Assembly: GCF_004792665.1 (NCBI RefSeq)
Contig: NZ_SRZX01000001.1
Span: 868,001-932,000, forward strand
DNA: 64,000 nt
From: Marinobacter orientalis
GTDB taxonomy: Bacteria; Pseudomonadota; Gammaproteobacteria; Pseudomonadales; Oleiphilaceae
Direction: 5' to 3'
In this document: positions 1 through 8,344 of the stretch, piece by piece
Numbering within the stretch: the stretch's first letter is position 1
Layout of the letters: each line of letters opens with the position of its first letter
Notes under the pieces: generated by a model
What the model saw: the letters and a program-made list of their open reading frames with translations, nothing else
Databases searched by the model: none
What the model was told of the DNA's origin: nothing
Made by a program: the position numbers and the translations under genes

Positions 1-761
1 ATGGACTGGTCGTCATCGCCCACCACCGTCAGCGGCACCCGGTTACCGGCCAGAATCTGCAACCAGGCGTACTGAATGGTGTTGGTGTCCTGGAACTCAT
101 CCACCAGGATCTGCTGGAAGCGGCTCTGGTAATGGCTCAGAAGCTCCGGGCGATGCAGCCAGAGCTCATGGGAGCGCAGCAACAGCTCGCCGAAATCCAC
201 CAGCCCGCTCAGATTGCAGAGCCTCTCGTACTGGCGATAAACCGTCAGCATCGTGGATGTGAAATGGTCGCCGGGGTTCTCCTGGATGTGTTCCGCCCTC
301 AACCCCTCGTCTTTCTGGCTGTTGATGAACCACTGGGCCTGTTTTGGTGGCCAGCGGCTTTCGTCAATCTGCAGTTCACGCATCACCCGCTTGATCAGGC
401 GCAGCTGGTCATCGCTGTCCAGAACCTGGAAGTTCTCCGGTAACCCCGCATCCTGGTAATGCGCCCGCAGCAAGCGGTGGGCAATGCCATGAAAGGTGCC
501 GAACCACAGCCCGCGAGCCGGAATGTTCATCATCTGCTCGATGCGATAACGCATCTCTTTCGCCGCCTTGTTGGTGAAAGTCACCGCCAGGATGCCCGTG
601 GGCGGCACCTTGTCCACCTGCATCAGCCAGGCGATCCGATGAACCAGCACCCGGGTCTTGCCACTGCCCGCGCCGGCCAGCACCAGCAGGTGGTCGTTCT
701 GGGCGGTAACTGCCTCGCGCTGGGCGTCATTGAGGGCGTCAATAATGTGGGAGACATCCAT
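1..761 (-). CDS. uvrD: DNA helicase II UvrD, N-terminal part (cut by window edge)
   Basis: This is the 5' third of a superfamily 1 3'-5' DNA helicase that acts in nucleotide excision repair and mismatch repair. About 253 codons are visible and the rest lies left of the window. The start MDVSHIIDALNDAQREAV closely matches E. coli UvrD. A Walker A motif (AGAGSGKT) sits at residues 29-36, and the Walker B/DEFQDT motif and the GDDDQS motif are both present before the cut. The start ATG at 759-761 lies 16 bases downstream of a LexA-type palindrome, which suggests SOS control as in E. coli. Identification is secure; only the N-terminal region can be checked. Confidence 0.96.
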   Translation of the reverse strand, partial: MDVSHIIDALNDAQREAVTAQNDHLLVLAGAGSGKTRVLVHRIAWLMQVDKVPPTGILAVTFTNKAAKEMRYRIEQMMNIPARGLWFGTFHGIAHRLLRAHYQDAGLPENFQVLDSDDQLRLIKRVMRELQIDESRWPPKQAQWFINSQKDEGLRAEHIQENPGDHFTSTMLTVYRQYERLCNLSGLVDFGELLLRSHELWLHRPELLSHYQSRFQQILVDEFQDTNTIQYAWLQILAGNRVPLTVVGDDDQS

Positions 762-777
762 AGAGATTTGGTCGCTA

Positions 778-793
778 CTGGTTAAATGAACAG
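778..793. promoter_or_regulatory. LexA (SOS) box of uvrD
   Basis: CTGGTTAAATGAACAG is a CTG-N10-CAG palindrome with an AT-rich centre, the gammaproteobacterial LexA consensus. It ends 16 bases before the uvrD start on the minus strand. E. coli uvrD also has a LexA site in its promoter, so position and gene agree. Binding itself is inferred. Confidence 0.75.
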
Positions 794-913
794 GGTTTGG
801 ATTATAACAGGAGAAAAGAGGGTTTGCCGGGTGGAGAATATCTTCGGGCTGGTTGTCGGCTTACGGCTCTGCCTGATCCGACCTGTAATTCTACGGTGGC
901 AGGCAAGGAGTAG

Positions 914-939
914 GTCGGATTAGCGAAGCGTAATCCGAC
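914..939. repeat. REP-like palindrome
   Basis: A perfect inverted repeat with 9-base arms GTCGGATTA / TAATCCGAC around GCGAAGCG. Partial copies of the same words (ATCCGAC) lie near 880 and 948. I recall this type of palindrome as dispersed in many gammaproteobacterial genomes. It lies in the 277-bp gap between uvrD and the aldehyde dehydrogenase gene, where I see no convincing coding sequence. Confidence 0.6.
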
Positions 940-979
940 ACCCGTTAAATCCGACAAAAATTCCATGAACCAAACAGAG

Positions 980-1000
980 CACGGGGAAAGTTTCCCCGTG
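980..1000 (-). terminator. Hairpin downstream of the aldehyde dehydrogenase gene
   Basis: Ten-base arms CACGGGGAAA / TTTCCCCGTG are separated by one base and lie 39 bases after the stop of the gene at 1039. There is no long U-tract, so this is only a possible terminator or processing hairpin. Confidence 0.35.
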
Positions 1001-1038
1001 CGATACCCCAAAAATCTGAGGGCTGAGGGACTTTTCTG

Positions 1039-2490
1039 TTAAAAGCCTCTGGGCACTGTTTGCGCCTCTACAAACTCGAACAGCCCTTCCAGGCCGCCTT
1101 CGCGGCCGATGCCGGAGGCCTTCATGCCACCGAAAGGCGCTTCCGGTGTGGGCCCTGTGCCGGTGTTCCAGCCGCAGTGGCCGAAGCGCAGGCCTGCGGC
1201 AACACGCTGGGCTCGTTCGGCATCGCCGGTGAAAACGTAAGACGCCAGACCGAATTCGGTGTCATTACCGGCTTCGATGACTTCCTCTTCGCTGCGGAAC
1301 AGGGCCATGGGCACCAGTGGACCAAAGGTTTCTTCGCGATAACACTCCATATCCCGGTTCACACCGGTGATCACTGTCGGCGGGAAGAAAAGGCCGTCGC
1401 CAAGTTCTTTCGGTTGCTTGCCGGCAACCAGACCAGCGCCTTTCTCCAGTGCATCTTCAAGGTGGCGTCTGACTTTGTCGAAGCCGGCCTTGTTGATCAG
1501 TGGACCGAGGTCCACATCGCCGTTGATGCCGTCACCCACTGTCATCCTGTTCACTCGCTCGGCAAGTTTCTCACCAAAAGCATCGGCCACTTTCTCATGA
1601 ACAAAGATCCGGTTGGCGCAGACACATGTCTGGCCGCCGCCACGGAACTTGTTGGCAATGAGGTTATCGGCAGCCGCGTCCAGGTCGGCGTCGTCGAAAA
1701 CAATGAACGGTGCGTTACCACCCAGTTCCAGGGCCAGTTTCTTGACCTGGTCGGCAGTGTCCAGGATCAGCTTGCGGCCCACTTCTGTGGAGCCGGTAAA
1801 GCTGAGCATGGGGACATCAGGGCTTTCGCACAGTACCTTGCCGATTACGCTGGCCTTGCCCATCACCAGGTTGACCATGCCATCGGGAATATCGGTGTGC
1901 TTGTCCATCAGGGTGAACAGAGCAATCATCGTCAGCGGTGTTTCGCTGGCCGGCTTGATCACTGAGGGGCAGCCTGCCGCCAGGGCCGCAGACAGCTTCT
2001 TGGCAATCATGCCGATAGGGAAGTTCCAGGGCGTGATCAGGCCGGCAACACCAATGGGGCGATAATGCACGGTCCAGGTACAGTCCTTGGGCTTCTCTGT
2101 CAGGGTGTGGGCGTCGAGCGCCTGGATATGTTTGGAGCAGTAATCAAAGAAGCCGGCGGCGTAATCCACTTCACCCTGGGCTTCGTTAAGAGGTTTGCCA
2201 TGCTCCATACACAGGATACGACCCACTTCCTCTTTATTGGCCTTGAGGGCATCGCGGATGTCTTCCAGCCACTTGCGCCTGGTTTCAATGCTGTAGGGAT
2301 TGGTCAGGCGGAGGGCGGATTTGCCGGCTGCAACCGCATCGTTGACGTCGCTTTCCGACATTGAAGCCACACTGGCAATCACCTTCCCCGTGGCCGGGTT
2401 ATAGACATCGAAGGTGTTACCTTCCGGGGAATCAGACCAGCGGCCACCGATGTAGCCGGTCAGCTTGGGAAGCAGTGGTGACTCGATCAT
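1039..2490 (-). CDS. gabD: NAD(P)-dependent aldehyde dehydrogenase, succinate-semialdehyde dehydrogenase (GabD) type
   Basis: A 483-residue aldehyde dehydrogenase oxidising an aldehyde to the acid with NAD(P); the closest match by eye is succinate-semialdehyde dehydrogenase. Visible hallmarks are TPWNFP near 154-159, the general base Glu255 in LELGGNAP and the nucleophile Cys289 in GGGQTCVC. Length matches the family (about 480). The start has a clean GGAG Shine-Dalgarno 8 bases upstream. It is divergent from an acetylpolyamine amidohydrolase gene, which suggests a place in putrescine to GABA to succinate breakdown; that link is inferred. Other semialdehyde substrates, such as glutarate semialdehyde, cannot be excluded. 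Confidence 0.85.
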   Translation of the reverse strand: MIESPLLPKLTGYIGGRWSDSPEGNTFDVYNPATGKVIASVASMSESDVNDAVAAGKSALRLTNPYSIETRRKWLEDIRDALKANKEEVGRILCMEHGKPLNEAQGEVDYAAGFFDYCSKHIQALDAHTLTEKPKDCTWTVHYRPIGVAGLITPWNFPIGMIAKKLSAALAAGCPSVIKPASETPLTMIALFTLMDKHTDIPDGMVNLVMGKASVIGKVLCESPDVPMLSFTGSTEVGRKLILDTADQVKKLALELGGNAPFIVFDDADLDAAADNLIANKFRGGGQTCVCANRIFVHEKVADAFGEKLAERVNRMTVGDGINGDVDLGPLINKAGFDKVRRHLEDALEKGAGLVAGKQPKELGDGLFFPPTVITGVNRDMECYREETFGPLVPMALFRSEEEVIEAGNDTEFGLASYVFTGDAERAQRVAAGLRFGHCGWNTGTGPTPEAPFGGMKASGIGREGGLEGLFEFVEAQTVPRGF

Positions 2491-2649
2491 CTCGGCTCCT
2501 TTCAGAATTGTATAAATTCAGGTTTGCGTCAGTTTGATATGTCTCTCATAGTGGATGCAGAAACCGCTACTGTAAAGTCAGACAATAGTGTTTTGACCAG
2601 TACCTGCGGATGCCTATACTCAAGAATGTCATTATCAGGAGGCCGGAAC

Positions 2650-3663
2650 ATGAAGGCGTTTTTTCATCCCTCACAGGATCAGCATCTTCCCAAGACCTAC
2701 TTTACCCGCGGCCAGATGCGCCAACCCCAGGAGGTGCCGGATCGCACCGGGCAGATGCTGGAAGGGCTGAAAGCGATGGGCATTCCGGTGCTGCAACCGG
2801 CAGACCAGGGCGCCGCAGCAATCTCGAAGGTCCACGACCTGGGTTACCTGCGGTTTCTGGAGTCTGCCCATCGCCGTTGGTCAGCGATGGGGGACTGGGG
2901 TGACGAGGTGATTTCCAACATTTTCGTACGCTCACCCAACGCCCTGAAGGGTATCCTCGCCGAAGCTGGCCGCTACCAGGCCGATGGTAGCTGCCCGATT
3001 GGTGCGAATACCTGGGATGCCGCCTACTGGTCTGCCCAGACTGCTCTGGGTGCCGCCGATGCTCTTATCGCAGGTGAACGTACGTCCTATGCGGTCTGCC
3101 GTCCACCGGGGCACCATGCCCGCAGGGACGCTGCTGGCGGGTTCTGTTACCTCAACAACGCTGCCATTGCTGCCGAACACATGAAAAGTCGCTTCCCCCG
3201 GATTGCCATTCTGGATACCGACATGCACCACGGCCAGGGCATTCAGGAAATCTTCTACGACCGCAGCGATATTCTCTACGTCTCGATTCACGGCGACCCC
3301 ACCAATTTTTACCCGGTGGTCAGTGGCTATGAGGAGGAACGCGGAGAAGGCGACGGTTTCGGATACAACATCAATCTGCCCATGCCCCACGGCTCGTCAG
3401 AGGAAGACTTCTTCGCCAGGCTTGAGGAAGCACTGGCCGCTATTCGCCTGTTCCAGCCGGACGCTTTGATACTCCCCCTCGGGTTCGATATCTATCACAA
3501 CGACCCCCAGGCCAAGGTATCGGTATCCTCGGAAGGCTTCTGCCGCCTGGCCACCCATATCCGCAAGACCGGCCTGCCGACACTGGTTGTACAGGAAGGC
3601 GGCTATGATCTGGAGACCCTGAGTGAAAACGTGCAACAGTTCTTCAAGGGACTGGAAGGGTAA
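2650..3663 (+). CDS. Histone-deacetylase-family acetylpolyamine amidohydrolase
   Basis: A 337-residue zinc amidohydrolase of the HDAC/AcuC/AphA superfamily. Members cleave acetyl groups from polyamines or small amides in the cytoplasm. The tandem histidines H155-H156 in RPPGHH, predicted zinc ligands D191 and H193 (DTDMHH) and D280 (PLGFD), and the transition-state tyrosine Y319 (EGGYD) are all present. I chose the ATG at 2650 because an AGGAGG sits 6 bases upstream; an upstream in-frame extension to 2524 has no such site. A crystallised acetylpolyamine amidohydrolase is known from Marinobacter subterrani, which fits the presumed host. It is divergent from the aldehyde dehydrogenase. Substrate is inferred. 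Confidence 0.85.
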   Translation: MKAFFHPSQDQHLPKTYFTRGQMRQPQEVPDRTGQMLEGLKAMGIPVLQPADQGAAAISKVHDLGYLRFLESAHRRWSAMGDWGDEVISNIFVRSPNALKGILAEAGRYQADGSCPIGANTWDAAYWSAQTALGAADALIAGERTSYAVCRPPGHHARRDAAGGFCYLNNAAIAAEHMKSRFPRIAILDTDMHHGQGIQEIFYDRSDILYVSIHGDPTNFYPVVSGYEEERGEGDGFGYNINLPMPHGSSEEDFFARLEEALAAIRLFQPDALILPLGFDIYHNDPQAKVSVSSEGFCRLATHIRKTGLPTLVVQEGGYDLETLSENVQQFFKGLEG

Positions 3664-3667
3664 GCAA

Positions 3668-5122
3668 TCAGCTCGCGGGGGCGTACACCTTGATGTTGGT
3701 GTGGCCCTCGGCTTTCAGGTTGCAGGCGTGCATCCGGCTCATGGTGCCACGGTCGCAGTACAACAGGTACTGCCTGCCGGCCGGCAGGGAGCCGATGCGC
3801 TCATTCAACTCGTAGAAGGGAATTTCAACCACCCGGTTGCCGGTCAGGTGCAGGGGTGACTGTTCGCCTTCCGACGGATGGCGCACATCAATAATGATAT
3901 CGTTCACATCCGGGGTATTTACCAGCTCTACGTCTTCCGGTGTGCAAATGGCTTCCAACAGGCGGTTAACGGGAGTGTCCTGGCGGTTTGCAATGGCCTG
4001 CGCCAGCACCTGAGCATCCATGTTGGCCTCGTCTTCCTCAACCCGATGGAGCTTAGCCCGGGTTGCCGGCTTGCGGGAAATAACACCACAGTACTCCGGC
4101 ATGGTGCGAGCGAAGGGCTCGGTGCCGATCTCCCTGGCGATGTTGATAATGGCCTCTTTATCCATGGCAATCAGCGGCCGCAGCACCACCTCGTCGCTGG
4201 CACGATCCACCACGTTGAGGTTTGACAGGGTCTGGCTGGAAACCTGCGCCACCGCGTCTCCGGTCACCAGGCCTGAGGCATTGTTTATGGCCGCAATCTC
4301 CGAGGCCGCTTTCAGCATCTGACGCTTGAGCACAACCCCCCAGTGGCGCTGGTTAACAGATCGCATGATTTCCGCGACCACATCCTCGAAAGGCACGGAA
4401 ATGAATTTGGCGCCATGGGACGCGCCATAGCGCTCCCAGATATAGTGCGTAACCTGACGCACACCAACCTCGTGGGCCGTGCCTCCCAGCCTGAAGAACA
4501 GGAAGTGGGACCGCAGCCCGCGGCGCATCATCAGGTAGGCTGCCACGGAGGAGTCGTAACCACCGGAAATCAGTGTCATTACAGTTTCTACTGCGCCCAG
4601 GGGATAACCGCCAGCACCACGATGTTTGCGGTGGGCGATGTGATAATGATGGTCGTGGATTTCAATACGTACCTCGACTTCGGGCCTGCCCAGGTCAACA
4701 CCTTTTGGCGCGGAGCCTTCAAAAAGCGCGGTGCCCACGAGGCGCTCCAGGTCGATGGACCGGAACGGATGGTCGCCGTGACGGCGGACGCGGACTGCAA
4801 AGGTTTTGTCACGGATGCGCTCTGCAAACGCGGCAACCGCCTTTTCCGCCACGTCTTCCATGGTCACCCAGGGGAAAACAGCGATTTCCTGAATGGTGGA
4901 AATGCCGGGGATACGCTGGAGCTGTTCAATAACAGGGCCCGCCAGGCCGCGGCTATCAGGGACATCAACATCCACCCGGTCCCATGCTCCCTCCACCTGG
5001 ATGTCACTATCAAGGCGTGTGAGCAGCTTGCGAACATTCTGGCGCAGGTGCCGCATCTGCTGGCGGCGGACAGGCTTGCTCTTGATAGCCACTTCGGGGG
5101 CAGGACGAATAAGAAGTTTCAT
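3668..5122 (-). CDS. thiI: tRNA 4-thiouridine synthase / thiamine thiazole sulfurtransferase ThiI
   Basis: ThiI adenylates U8 of tRNA and transfers sulfur to give 4-thiouridine; it also supplies sulfur for the thiazole of thiamine. The 484-residue protein has an N-terminal ferredoxin-like/THUMP region (to about 165), the PP-loop SGGYDSS at 186-192, the conserved Cys in MPEYCGV and a C-terminal rhodanese domain with Cys456 in YLLYCDRGTMS, the same number as the E. coli catalytic cysteine. The start MKLLIRPAPEVAIKS matches E. coli; a longer reading to 5203 adds an unrelated tail. The gene is convergent with the amidohydrolase, whose stop is only 4 bases away. Confidence 0.96.
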   Translation of the reverse strand: MKLLIRPAPEVAIKSKPVRRQQMRHLRQNVRKLLTRLDSDIQVEGAWDRVDVDVPDSRGLAGPVIEQLQRIPGISTIQEIAVFPWVTMEDVAEKAVAAFAERIRDKTFAVRVRRHGDHPFRSIDLERLVGTALFEGSAPKGVDLGRPEVEVRIEIHDHHYHIAHRKHRGAGGYPLGAVETVMTLISGGYDSSVAAYLMMRRGLRSHFLFFRLGGTAHEVGVRQVTHYIWERYGASHGAKFISVPFEDVVAEIMRSVNQRHWGVVLKRQMLKAASEIAAINNASGLVTGDAVAQVSSQTLSNLNVVDRASDEVVLRPLIAMDKEAIINIAREIGTEPFARTMPEYCGVISRKPATRAKLHRVEEDEANMDAQVLAQAIANRQDTPVNRLLEAICTPEDVELVNTPDVNDIIIDVRHPSEGEQSPLHLTGNRVVEIPFYELNERIGSLPAGRQYLLYCDRGTMSRMHACNLKAEGHTNIKVYAPAS

Positions 5123-5285
5123 AAATCGGACATCTGTCGGGTAGCGTAATATCAGTAAAGTGCTTAGTGTAACGGTTTCACTGCATGCCTGAAAATCAGG
5201 CATTCCCGAAGCTGGTTATAATGAGATAAAAAGGTACCATCGCGATTTCAAGGTGCCAGCGGAACATTCAGGAGTTTCACCGTTC

Positions 5286-6680
5286 ATGACCGAGTCCACC
5301 ATCAATGCCCTGGTGTCCCCAGAGGGCAGTCTGGAAATCCTCTCCACGTTTGAAGTCAACCGCCTTAAAGACAGAAGTGAAGGCGGTCTGTACCGGCTGT
5401 TCCGCCAGTGTGCCCTGGCGGTGCTCAACACCGGTATCGAAACCGATGACTGTAAAGCCCTGATGGAAGCCCATGCGGATTTCGATGTTCGCCTGGTGCC
5501 CCAGCCACGGGGCCTGAAGCTGGAACTGGTCAATGCACCCGCCCACGCATTTGTGGATGGACAGATGTTGCGCGCTATCCGCGAACATCTGTTCTCGGTA
5601 TTGCGGGATATTATCTATTCCTATTCCATCCCCGAGTCCGCCTCAGGGCTGCGCAGGGACGATCCGGAAGGCATCACCAACCTGATTTTTCACATATTGC
5701 GCAACGCCCGGGTGCTGCAGGCGGGCCGCCATCCGGACCTTGTGGTGTGCTGGGGCGGGCATTCCATCAATGAGCGGGAATACCAGTACAGCAAGGAAGT
5801 GGGCCATCAGCTTGGTCTGCGGGGGCTGAGCATCTGCACTGGCTGTGGCCCTGGCGCCATGAAGGGCCCGATGAAAGGGGCCACCATTGGCCATGCCAAG
5901 CAACGGGTGAAAAACGGCCGTTATATCGGCCTGACAGAGCCGGGAATCATCGGTGCGGAAGCGCCAAACCCCATCGTTAACGAACTGGTTATCATGCCCG
6001 ACATCGAGAAGCGGCTTGAGGCATTCGTCAGAACCGGACACGGCGTCGTCGTCTTCCCCGGTGGCGTGGGCACCGCCGAAGAAATTCTCTATCTGCTCGG
6101 CATCCTGCTGCATCCGGATAATGTCGACCTGCCCTTTCCGGTGGTCTTTACCGGTCAGCCGGAAAACGCGGAATACTTCGAGATGATTGACCAGTTCATA
6201 CGCAACGCACTCGGCGACGAAGCCGCCAGCAAGTACGAAATCATCATCGATGATCCGGACAAGGTTGCCCGCACCATGAAGCAGGGCATGAAAGACGTGG
6301 AAACCTTTCGCCGTGCGATGCAGGATGCCTACTATTTCAACTGGATGCTGAAGATTGATCCGGTGTTCCAGCTACCGTTCGAACCTACCCACGAGAGCAT
6401 GCGGGCGCTGGAATTGCACCGTGACCAGCCGGCTCACCTGGTTGCAGCCAACCTGCGCAAGGCATTCAGCGGCATTGTCGCGGGCAACGTCAAGGAAAGC
6501 GGCATACGACAGGTCGAGACCCGGGGGCCCTTTGAAATTGCCGGGGACCCGGCATTACTGGCGCCACTGGGTGCCATGCTGAAAGAGTTCGTATCCCAGA
6601 ACAGAATGAAGCTACCGGGTTCTGGTGCTTACGAACCCAGCTACAAGATTGTCAGCGGAGCGGCGCAGGCCACTCCCTGA
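5286..6680 (+). CDS. ppnN: Pyrimidine/purine 5'-nucleotide nucleosidase PpnN (YgdH)
   Basis: PpnN hydrolyses the N-glycosidic bond of nucleoside monophosphates, giving ribose 5-phosphate and free base; in E. coli it is stimulated by (p)ppGpp. The 464-residue protein aligns along its whole length with E. coli YgdH by eye: VVCWGGHSIN, CTGCGPGAMKGPMKGA and the LOG-family motif PGGVGTAEE, then the C-terminal AFSGIVAGNVKE and QNRMKLPGS. The ATG at 5286 has AGGAG 11 bases upstream and gives a start matching E. coli; a GTG at 5253 is possible but less likely. It is convergent with the cytochrome c gene. Confidence 0.93.
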   Translation: MTESTINALVSPEGSLEILSTFEVNRLKDRSEGGLYRLFRQCALAVLNTGIETDDCKALMEAHADFDVRLVPQPRGLKLELVNAPAHAFVDGQMLRAIREHLFSVLRDIIYSYSIPESASGLRRDDPEGITNLIFHILRNARVLQAGRHPDLVVCWGGHSINEREYQYSKEVGHQLGLRGLSICTGCGPGAMKGPMKGATIGHAKQRVKNGRYIGLTEPGIIGAEAPNPIVNELVIMPDIEKRLEAFVRTGHGVVVFPGGVGTAEEILYLLGILLHPDNVDLPFPVVFTGQPENAEYFEMIDQFIRNALGDEAASKYEIIIDDPDKVARTMKQGMKDVETFRRAMQDAYYFNWMLKIDPVFQLPFEPTHESMRALELHRDQPAHLVAANLRKAFSGIVAGNVKESGIRQVETRGPFEIAGDPALLAPLGAMLKEFVSQNRMKLPGSGAYEPSYKIVSGAAQATP

Positions 6681-6699
6681 GGGTTGAGAGTGGCGGGAC

Positions 6700-7035
6700 T
6701 TATTTGCCGCCATCGGCCGGCAGGCTGGAATAGTACGCTGCCAGATTGGCGATATCTTCATCACTCAGACCTGCGGCCTGGCCCTGCATAACCGCAGCCT
6801 GGCCACCGCTGCGCTGTTTGTTTTTGTAGGCCTTGAGCGAGGACACAAGGTATTGCTCATTCTGTCCCGCCAGGTTGGGATAGCCGGGAATTGCGGCGAT
6901 GCCGTTCTTGCCATGGCAGGCGGCGCAGACAGCTGCCTTGGCCTTGCCTGCCTCGGCATCTGCAGCAGTTGCAACCGCAGGAAGGGCCGCACCCAGGGTG
7001 AACAGAACAGCAATAGTATGGTATTTCAGCTTCAT
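6700..7035 (-). CDS. Periplasmic class I cytochrome c (c553/c5-like)
   Basis: A 111-residue exported monohaem cytochrome c. A signal peptide of about 24 residues ends at ATAADA. The haem-binding CxxCH is CAACH at 37-41, and Met83 in VMQGQ is the probable distal axial ligand. The short mature domain of about 87 residues fits small electron carriers feeding terminal oxidases or reductases in the periplasm. GAGAGGG stands 8 bases before the start. It is divergent from the hydrolase at 7208. The redox partner cannot be told from the neighbours. Confidence 0.88.
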   Translation of the reverse strand: MKLKYHTIAVLFTLGAALPAVATAADAEAGKAKAAVCAACHGKNGIAAIPGYPNLAGQNEQYLVSSLKAYKNKQRSGGQAAVMQGQAAGLSDEDIANLAAYYSSLPADGGK

Positions 7036-7207
7036 TGATTTTACCCTCTCATCATTTTGGAGCCCGACAGACAGATAGCTGAAAGGCGAAAACTGAACAA
7101 ACTTATAGCACAGACAGACAAAACCTCAAATGTGATAAATCAATGCACGTTGCGCAATTACAGGCGTCAGGCCGTTCATGCCAACGTATTTCAGCGGAGA
7201 AGCGAAT

Positions 7208-8311
7208 ATGCCCATTCACGTTCAGGAGCTTGAATGCCGGGAAGGCAATATTGGTCTGATCACTCTGAATTCCCCTGCCACCCTGAACGCCCTCTCTTCG
7301 TCGATGATCAGCGACATCGAGGCGGTACTCGGTCAGTGGGCCGATGCCGACCACATCAGCCTGGTCATCTTCCGGGGCGCCGGCGACCGGGCCTTCTGCG
7401 CAGGCGGAGACATCCGTGAACTGTATGACGTCCTGTCGGCAAACAGTGATCCGGACATCCCTGCCGGTTTCTTCGTCAACGAGTATCGCATGGATTACAA
7501 CATCCACTGTTTTCCCAAGCCGGTTATCGCCATTGGCCACGGCGTAGTGATGGGAGGCGGGCTCGGCATCTTCTCAGCCTGCCGTTATCGCCTTGTAACT
7601 CCGGACGTAAAACTGGCGATGCCGGAAAATACCATTGGCCTTTTCCCCGACGTGGGCGCCAGCTGGTTCCTCAATCGGCTCCCGGGGCGCATCGGGCTAT
7701 TCATGGGCCTCACCGGTGCCCGGCTGAACGTCTCTGACGCGCTGAGAGTTGGTCTGGCCGATATGGCCATCCTGACAGATCACATAGACCCCCTGATCGA
7801 ACGGTTACAGCAGGAGCGCTGGACCGGCGAAGCGGCCGCCGATGACAACCGCCTGTTCCGGCTCATCAAGCAGCTTGAGCACCCGGATTACAGGGCGCTG
7901 CCGGCCAGCGAACTGGCACGGCACGAACAGAGTATCGCCAGGCTCAGCGCCGGCGACGAGTTACCGGACATTGTGGACAATCTTCTGGCGGCAGACGTCG
8001 ACACCAGGTGGTGGCGCGACTGCATGGACAGTCTTGGCAAAGGTTGTCCGGTGTCGGCCTGGCTGGTCTGGACCCAGTTGAAGAAGGCCCAGCAGAAGTC
8101 ACTGAAAGATGTCTTCAGGATGGAACTGTCCATGACCACCCGATGCATCAAACGGCCGGATTTACGGGAAGGTATCCGGGCCAGGCTGATCGAAAAGGAC
8201 AATACTCCCCAATGGTCTTTCAAGACGGTGGCCGAGGTGCCTGCAAGTGTTATCGAGGAGCACTTCCTGCCGGAGCTGGATGACAGCAATGATCCCATGG
8301 GTCTGGACTGA
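7208..8311 (+). CDS. Enoyl-CoA hydratase/isomerase family protein, 3-hydroxyisobutyryl-CoA hydrolase-like
   Basis: A 367-residue crotonase-fold enzyme. Length and motifs match the 3-hydroxyisobutyryl-CoA hydrolase branch (valine catabolism) better than the roughly 260-residue hydratases. The oxyanion-hole segments RAFCAGGDIREL (61-72) and HGVVMGGGLGI (111-121) are present. MPENTIGLFPDVG carries Glu140 and Asp148, corresponding to the catalytic pair of human HIBCH. The ATG at 7208 is preferred over 7178 because GGAGAAG lies just upstream. No other valine-degradation gene is nearby, so the pathway is inferred from the family. Confidence 0.82.
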   Translation: MPIHVQELECREGNIGLITLNSPATLNALSSSMISDIEAVLGQWADADHISLVIFRGAGDRAFCAGGDIRELYDVLSANSDPDIPAGFFVNEYRMDYNIHCFPKPVIAIGHGVVMGGGLGIFSACRYRLVTPDVKLAMPENTIGLFPDVGASWFLNRLPGRIGLFMGLTGARLNVSDALRVGLADMAILTDHIDPLIERLQQERWTGEAAADDNRLFRLIKQLEHPDYRALPASELARHEQSIARLSAGDELPDIVDNLLAADVDTRWWRDCMDSLGKGCPVSAWLVWTQLKKAQQKSLKDVFRMELSMTTRCIKRPDLREGIRARLIEKDNTPQWSFKTVAEVPASVIEEHFLPELDDSNDPMGLD

Positions 8312-8344
8312 GGACAGTGCAGCGTCCTGCCGTTCCGGGGCGGA

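Noticed and set aside
802..1011. 69-codon open frame on the minus strand between uvrD and the aldehyde dehydrogenase
   Set aside because: It runs through the palindrome at 914-939 and the hairpin at 980-1000, has no ribosome site and no protein-like composition.
1060..1965. 301-codon frame antisense to the aldehyde dehydrogenase
   Set aside because: It is a shadow of the coding frame in GC-rich DNA. The minus-strand enzyme has all catalytic motifs.
7124..7150. Possible Anr/Fnr site before the cytochrome c gene
   Set aside because: One half-site TTGAT is present on the minus strand but the second half and the 4-base spacing do not match the consensus.
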